This document shows positions 55,014 to 59,598 of a DNA stretch of 59,598 bases, piece after piece; within the stretch, counting starts at the first letter, position 1; every line of letters starts with the position of its first letter. The DNA is taken from positions 1 through 59,598 of the forward strand of contig CAHJWK010000013.1 of assembly GCA_903642275.1 (NCBI GenBank), written 5' to 3'. The stretch is from Chitinophagaceae bacterium (GTDB taxonomy: Bacteria > Bacteroidota > Bacteroidia > Chitinophagales > Chitinophagaceae). The position numbers were made by a program, and so were the translations under genes. The notes beneath the pieces are model-generated. The model was not told the origin of the DNA. It was given only the letters and a program-made list of their open reading frames with translations, and did not search any database.

Positions 55014-58000
55014 TTGCAAACACGTTCATCAAAAGACCTGTAACAGCAATTGTTATTTCTATTGTACTGATTATTGCAGGTTTGATTTGTATGAGTACGC
55101 TTGCCGTTGACCAATATCCAAACATATCTCCGCCAAGTGTTTCATTAAATGGTTCCTACACTGGCGCCGATGCGCAAACTGTGGAGCAAACTGTAATTAC
55201 ACCTATTGAAGAACAGGTAAATGGAACACCCGGCATGGAGTACATGCAAAGCACAAGCACAAACAGCGGTGGTGTAAGCCTTCGTGTAACATTTAATATT
55301 GGCACCAATGTGCAGATAGCTGCACTAAATGTGCAGAACCGGTTAGGTATAGCAAAACCTTTATTGCCGTCTGTTGTTAGTAAACTTGGATTAACAGTTA
55401 GGGCAAGCAATCCTGACCAGTTAATGTTGATTGCGATTTATTCTCCAAAGGCAAGTCATAACATCACCTTTCTTGATAATTATACATCAACCTTTATTGA
55501 AGATGCTATACTGCGTGTGCCAGGTGTTGGAGATGTATCTGCCCGTGCTGACCAATTCAGCATGCGCATCTGGATGAACCCGAATAAAATGGCTTCCTAT
55601 AACTTGATGCCTTCTGATGTTGTAGCAGCTTTAGACTCACAGAATGTATATGTAGCTGCGGGCAGCGCAGGCACACCGCCACAGCCAACAGCACAACCTT
55701 ACGAAACAGGAATCTTGGTAAATGGCATGTTGAATAAAGTATCTGATTATGAGAACATCATCATCAAATCAAATCCCGGAACAGGTCAGATGGTTTACTT
55801 AAAAGATATTGCAAGAGTTGAGTTAGGCAAGTTCACATTTGCAAGTAATTCTTTTGTGGATGGACATCGTTGTTCCGTTATACAAATCTTTCAGTCGCCT
55901 GGCAGCAATGCCTTGCAAACGGCAGATAATGTTTATAATGCACTTGCCCAATTAAAGAAATCTTTTCCTGCAGATGTAGATTATATCGTGCCTTTTGAAT
56001 CGGTTACTATCATTAAAGTTTCCATGCAGGAAGTGCTGGGCACATTATTAAAAGCACTGGGTCTTGTTGCGCTTGTTGTGTTTTTGTTTTTACAAAACTG
56101 GCGCTCAGCTATAATTCCACTTGTTGCAATACCGGTATCAATTCTTGCTACATTCTGCTTTTTTATTCCATTGCATTTCACCATTAATACTTTAACCATG
56201 TTTGGTTTCGTGCTTGCCATTGGTATTGTGGTTGATGATGCAATAATTGTTGTTGAAGCAGTGCAGCATTATATTGATGATCAACACATGTCTCCGAAAG
56301 AAGCTACGTATCATGCAATGAAAGAAATCTCTGCACCTATCATTGCAATTGCATTAATTCTTGCTTCAGTATTTATTCCGGTTGGCTTTATTCCCGGTAT
56401 CGTGGGAAGATTATATCAGCAATTTGCTATAACCATTGCTATCTCAGTTATTATATCAGCATTTGTTGCTTTATCATTAACTCCCGCACTTTGCACTTTG
56501 TTGCTGAAGCCTTCTCATCATAACAAAAAAAATATTCTTGATAAATTTTTTGACTGGTTTAATAAATGGTTTGATAAGCTTACAATCAGCTATTCAAAAG
56601 GCGTAGAAAAAGGTATTAAGTATTCAGTAGTTGTTGTACTGATATTACTTATTATTTGTGGTGGTACATTTTTCCTATTCAAAATAAAACCATCCGGTTT
56701 TGTTCCTTCAGAAGATGGCGGACGGTTACTAATTACCTATTCACTGCCTGATGCATCATCCACCACACAGTCTGTAAATGTGATGGAAAAACTAATGAAA
56801 ATAGTTGGTTCAACGCCAGGCATTCTTCATTATACAGCTTCATCTGGATTTAATATTCTGAGTGGAGGCGCTACATCAAACAGTGGTTCTATGTTCGTGA
56901 TGCTGCAACCATGGAGCAAACGCAAAACAAAAACCACCATGTTGCCAGGCATTTCAGATGAACTGAAAAAAAGATTTGCAAAAGCAGGAATTAAAAATGC
57001 AAGTGTAACTGTTATTCAACCTCCGCCAATACGCGGAATAGGTATTGCCGCAGGTTTTGCTATCCAGATTGAAGAAGGCAACTCAACAGACGATGTATAT
57101 GCGTTTGAAAAAGCTGTAAACAAGTTTGTTGCAGCCGCTAAAAAAAATCCTGCTACTGCTACTGCATTTTCTTCTTTCTCTGCACATACACCAAGCTATA
57201 ACTTAACAGTTGACAGAGAAAAATGTGAAAAGCTTGGCGTGAATATATCTGATGTATTTTCTACAATGCAGGCATTTATGGGAAGCCTTTTTGTGAACAA
57301 TTTTACTTTATATAACCGCACTTACCACGTGGTTGTGCAGGCAGATACATCTTACAGGGCGCTTGTTTCTGACATCAATAAATATTATGTACGCAACTCT
57401 GTTGACTCAATGGTGCCCCTTGGCACGCTTATAAATTATACACCAACAGTTGCGCCGCCTCTAATAAGTCATTTCAATATATTCCGTTCTGCTGAAGTTG
57501 ATGGTTCTATTCCGGAAGGTTACAGCAGCGGGCAATCATTAAATGCATTAAGAGCCATTGCAGCAAAGGTTTTGCCAAGAGGTTATACATATGAATTTTC
57601 AGGGTTAAGTTATGAAGAGATTAAAGCCGGCTCTATCACTGTTTATATTTTTATGTTTTCAATCTTGTTTGTATTTCTTTTCCTGGCTGCTTTATATGAA
57701 AGCTGGTCTGTGCCGCTTTCAGTAATGCTTGCGGTACCTATCAGTGCATTCGGTGCCATACTTGCTCTCACCATTGCGCCTTCATTAACCAACAATGTGT
57801 ATGCACAAATTGGCTTGATAACACTGATAGGTTTATCAGCAAAGAATGCCATTTTAATTGTTGAGTTTGCAAAGATTCGTGTTGACCGAGGTGAAGAATT
57901 AGTGCAATCAACATTGGAAGCAGTTCGGTTAAGATTGCGTCCCATCATCATGACATCGCTTGCATTTATTTTAGGTTCACTGCCACTTGCTTTGGCAACA

Positions 58001-58255
58001 GGAGCAGGCGCAGCTTCAAGAAATACAATTGGTGTAACTGTATTGGGTGGCATGATTGCTTCAACAACCATATCCATATTTATTGTGCCTGTATTGTTTG
58101 TATTGTTCACACGTTTTTCATACGGCAAAAAACAATTGGATTGGCTGAAGGCTCATCATGATGAATTGATGGAAAATGCAAAGAAAGTTGAAGCTCAAAA
58201 TATTGACCCGGAACTGGAATATGATATTGCGCAGGAAAACGCCGAAAAAAATTAG
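55010..58255 (+). CDS. RND multidrug efflux transporter, HAE1 family (second of two)
   Basis: The 1081-aa protein is collinear with the upstream pump, with nearly identical N-terminus (MIANTFIKRPVTAIVISIVL) and identical relay motif GIVVDDAIIVVEAV near residue 409. The Lys helix reads GLSAKNAILIVEFA. Differences concentrate in the periplasmic porter loops (for example QPPPIRGIGIAAGFAIQIEE against the first pump's QPSPLPGVGTTGGFSLQIEQ), which would alter substrate binding. Like its partner it ends with a charged cytosolic tail. The ATGA overlap shows translational coupling, which fits balanced production of two subunits. No regulator or terminator was recognised after the stop; a 14-bp palindrome (58271-58284) is too short to call. 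Confidence 0.95.
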   Translation: MIANTFIKRPVTAIVISIVLIIAGLICMSTLAVDQYPNISPPSVSLNGSYTGADAQTVEQTVITPIEEQVNGTPGMEYMQSTSTNSGGVSLRVTFNIGTNVQIAALNVQNRLGIAKPLLPSVVSKLGLTVRASNPDQLMLIAIYSPKASHNITFLDNYTSTFIEDAILRVPGVGDVSARADQFSMRIWMNPNKMASYNLMPSDVVAALDSQNVYVAAGSAGTPPQPTAQPYETGILVNGMLNKVSDYENIIIKSNPGTGQMVYLKDIARVELGKFTFASNSFVDGHRCSVIQIFQSPGSNALQTADNVYNALAQLKKSFPADVDYIVPFESVTIIKVSMQEVLGTLLKALGLVALVVFLFLQNWRSAIIPLVAIPVSILATFCFFIPLHFTINTLTMFGFVLAIGIVVDDAIIVVEAVQHYIDDQHMSPKEATYHAMKEISAPIIAIALILASVFIPVGFIPGIVGRLYQQFAITIAISVIISAFVALSLTPALCTLLLKPSHHNKKNILDKFFDWFNKWFDKLTISYSKGVEKGIKYSVVVVLILLIICGGTFFLFKIKPSGFVPSEDGGRLLITYSLPDASSTTQSVNVMEKLMKIVGSTPGILHYTASSGFNILSGGATSNSGSMFVMLQPWSKRKTKTTMLPGISDELKKRFAKAGIKNASVTVIQPPPIRGIGIAAGFAIQIEEGNSTDDVYAFEKAVNKFVAAAKKNPATATAFSSFSAHTPSYNLTVDREKCEKLGVNISDVFSTMQAFMGSLFVNNFTLYNRTYHVVVQADTSYRALVSDINKYYVRNSVDSMVPLGTLINYTPTVAPPLISHFNIFRSAEVDGSIPEGYSSGQSLNALRAIAAKVLPRGYTYEFSGLSYEEIKAGSITVYIFMFSILFVFLFLAALYESWSVPLSVMLAVPISAFGAILALTIAPSLTNNVYAQIGLITLIGLSAKNAILIVEFAKIRVDRGEELVQSTLEAVRLRLRPIIMTSLAFILGSLPLALATGAGAASRNTIGVTVLGGMIASTTISIFIVPVLFVLFTRFSYGKKQLDWLKAHHDELMENAKKVEAQNIDPELEYDIAQENAEKN

Positions 58256-58413
58256 TATGGCATTAAATAATTCAATGCATTGAACAATCAAAATCCATAC
58301 ATAAAATTTATCATTTAATAGTTTTTAAACATTAATTACGAGATGTCGCAGTGAATATTCTGCAAAATTTGCCGGCGCCTGTTTTACCGATTTCAATTTC
58401 TGAAATCCTGTTT

Positions 58414-58966
58414 TTAATGGACATCTACCACAGCATAATAAAATTCTGTTTTTAAGTCAGACCATGCATTGTTGGTACGCTCACCTGCATGTTGACCATT
58501 GTTTGGAAAATTCGGCGGCTTCATATTCTGTTAGGTATTGTCCTGTATTTTATTGTTATCAAAACCGGGTGGTGGTCCGGGAGGTCTTCCTCTAAAGTCA
58601 TTTGGAGAATGATAAGCCGGAGTCATTTTAGTATCAGTTCCAATACAAACGTGATCAAATCCTATTCATCCGTCATTGCACGAATAATCAAACACCGGGC
58701 TCGTATTATCATGATAATCTGTTCCGTTTACAGTGCCTGGAATTACCGCTGTAATAGCAATACCTGTTGAACTTGATTTTGCAATGTTGATGATATTATC
58801 AATTCTGTATTCATGGGTAACCGCCAGCACATAACCGCTGCGTATATTTCATAACAAATGGTTGGCGGGTTAACAAGGCAACTGCTATAACTTGCTTTAG
58901 TTGCAGTAAGAGATGTAGTTGTTGGAATTGTTGTTGATGAGACCGATGTGCCCGTTGAACAGAGAT
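58414..58966 (-). pseudogene. Remnant of a secreted protein, unrecognised
   Basis: The minus strand shows protein-like text in changing frames: a Thr/Ser-rich linker (STGTSVSSTTIPTTTSLTAT), then GYVLAVTHEYRIDNIINIAK, GIAITAVIPGTVNGTDYHDN, a stop after DYSCNDG, then GTDTKMTPAYHSPNDFRGRP. A stop follows NKIQDNT, and the text resumes NNAWSDLKTEFYYAVVDVH to TAA 58414-58416. At least one frameshift and two in-frame stops are present. It looks like a secreted or surface protein with a low-complexity linker. I cannot name the family. Confidence 0.55.
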
Positions 58967-58981
58967 AAAATTTTTGAATAG

Positions 58982-59518
58982 TTTAGCAATGGCGGCCTGG
59001 TTGAACAGGCACTTGCTTTCAAGTAATACTTCACGATTGAAGAAGGCGGTGAAGGAATAATCATTACACCAAAAGCCGGCATTGGCAAATTGTTTTCTGC
59101 ATCAGAACATGCTGCACAAGCATTAACCAACTTTCTTTCGCTTGGCATTCCACCATCAGTCCTTTATAAAACCGAAGCAGATAAAAGCACTGTTGTTGGT
59201 TATGCGGTTGTTTATTCCAGCGGGAAATATCATCTGCCTGTATTGTTACCCTTTACCGGCAAGACAACTAAAGACGGTACAGCGATAAAATCTTTTACTG
59301 ATTTCATTAGAACAGACAAAGACATTATTGGCTTAAAGTGCAGTGAAGAGCAAAGATTATTAAATGAAGCCTGTATTGAAATGTATAAGACTATTCAGGC
59401 ATTGCCTTCAACGATATTATCAAATCCCGATGCGCTGCCTGAATTTGTTGCGTTGTTTTACTTATGGCAAAAAGCATATCCGTTGATTATGAAAGAACAG
59501 TTTGTTTACTGTTTGTAA
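58982..59518 (+). pseudogene. Unrecognised protein remnant with in-frame stops
   Basis: A plus-strand frame reads FSNGGLVEQALAFK, stop (TAA 59024-59026), then YFTIEEGGEGIIITPKAGIG and on to 59518 (LGIPPSVLYKTEADKSTVVG, IKSFTDFIRTDKDIIGLKCS, ALPEFVALFYLWQKAYPLIM). Another stop (TAG 58979-58981) precedes it. If translated alone, the open part could start at TTG 59090, giving 142 aa. The sequence is clearly protein-like but I recognise no family. The continuity across the TAA suggests one gene with a nonsense codon. Confidence 0.5.
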
Positions 59519-59598
59519 GCGTGTAAGCGTACCCAAGATTCGGCAGGATTAGAATAGAGTAAAAACTTTAATTTTAAAACTGTCCATTATGCAAAAAA

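Noticed and set aside
58271-58284. Terminator after the efflux operon (TTCAATGCATTGAA palindrome)
   Set aside because: The palindrome has no loop or U-tract, so it does not have the form of an intrinsic terminator.
58414-58770. Assignment of the minus-strand remnant to YHYH-type secreted proteins
   Set aside because: Some short words are reminiscent of such proteins, but the defining motif is not visible.
59589-59598. Start of a further gene at the right edge (ATGCAAAAAA)
   Set aside because: Only ten bases are available, too few to support a gene.

Overview
The window looks like a chromosomal contig from a Bacteroidota bacterium, most likely near Chitinophagaceae. The base composition is AT-rich and there are few Shine-Dalgarno sites. 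One well-placed promoter has the Bacteroidota form (TTG, 19 nt, TAnnTTTG). Typical families include FtsX/MacB-like permeases of about 800 aa, an UpxY antiterminator, a TonB-dependent receptor of the OMP_b-brl type, GH78 and GH95 hydrolases, and tandem HAE1 RND pumps. No rRNA, tRNA, CRISPR array, intact insertion sequence or phage gene was recognised.

Layout. (1) 1-5260, minus strand: three tandem FtsX-type ABC permease genes. One is cut by the window edge, one is intact, and one is a decayed remnant. (2) 5362-7329: exonuclease III and three small genes. (3) 7708-28729, minus strand: an exopolysaccharide/capsule locus of about 20 genes read as one long unit from a promoter at 28921-28950. In transcription order it holds Wza, Wzc tyrosine kinase, an UpxY/NusG-like antiterminator, a remnant of GDP-fucose synthase, GDP-mannose 4,6-dehydratase, a GT14-like transferase, two paralogous transferases, the Wzx flippase, a GT2, a Wzy-like polymerase, four more transferases, a broken polysaccharide deacetylase, a WecG/TagA transferase, the initiating WcaJ-like phosphotransferase and a secreted beta-helix protein. 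(4) 29131-31129, plus strand, divergent from Wza: an outer-membrane barrel protein and a membrane-anchored coiled-coil protein. (5) 31392-34183, minus strand: a Tat-signal ThDP enzyme and a PAS-only protein. (6) 34559-40728, minus strand: a deoxyhexose/pentose utilisation group with an AraA-like isomerase, a GH78 alpha-L-rhamnosidase interrupted by one frameshift, and a heavily decayed GH95 alpha-L-fucosidase. (7) 40839-48433: a mixed stretch with an intact cysteine desulfurase and an acetyltransferase among broken genes (zeta-toxin-like fragment, esterase, TonB receptor, LytS-like kinase). (8) 49089-58255, plus strand: a TolC - MFP - RND - RND efflux operon. (9) 58256-59518: decayed remnants.

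How the genes work together. The polysaccharide locus has every step of the Wzx/Wzy route: initiation, transferases, flipping, polymerisation, chain control by a BY-kinase, export, and possible trimming by the beta-helix protein. The efflux operon is a complete tripartite pump with two inner-membrane subunits. The most striking general property is gene decay: about ten genes carry frameshifts, stops or truncations, concentrated in 38.9-48.4 kb. From sequence alone I cannot separate true pseudogenes from assembly errors at single-base lesions, but the truncated genes and those with several lesions are best explained by real decay.
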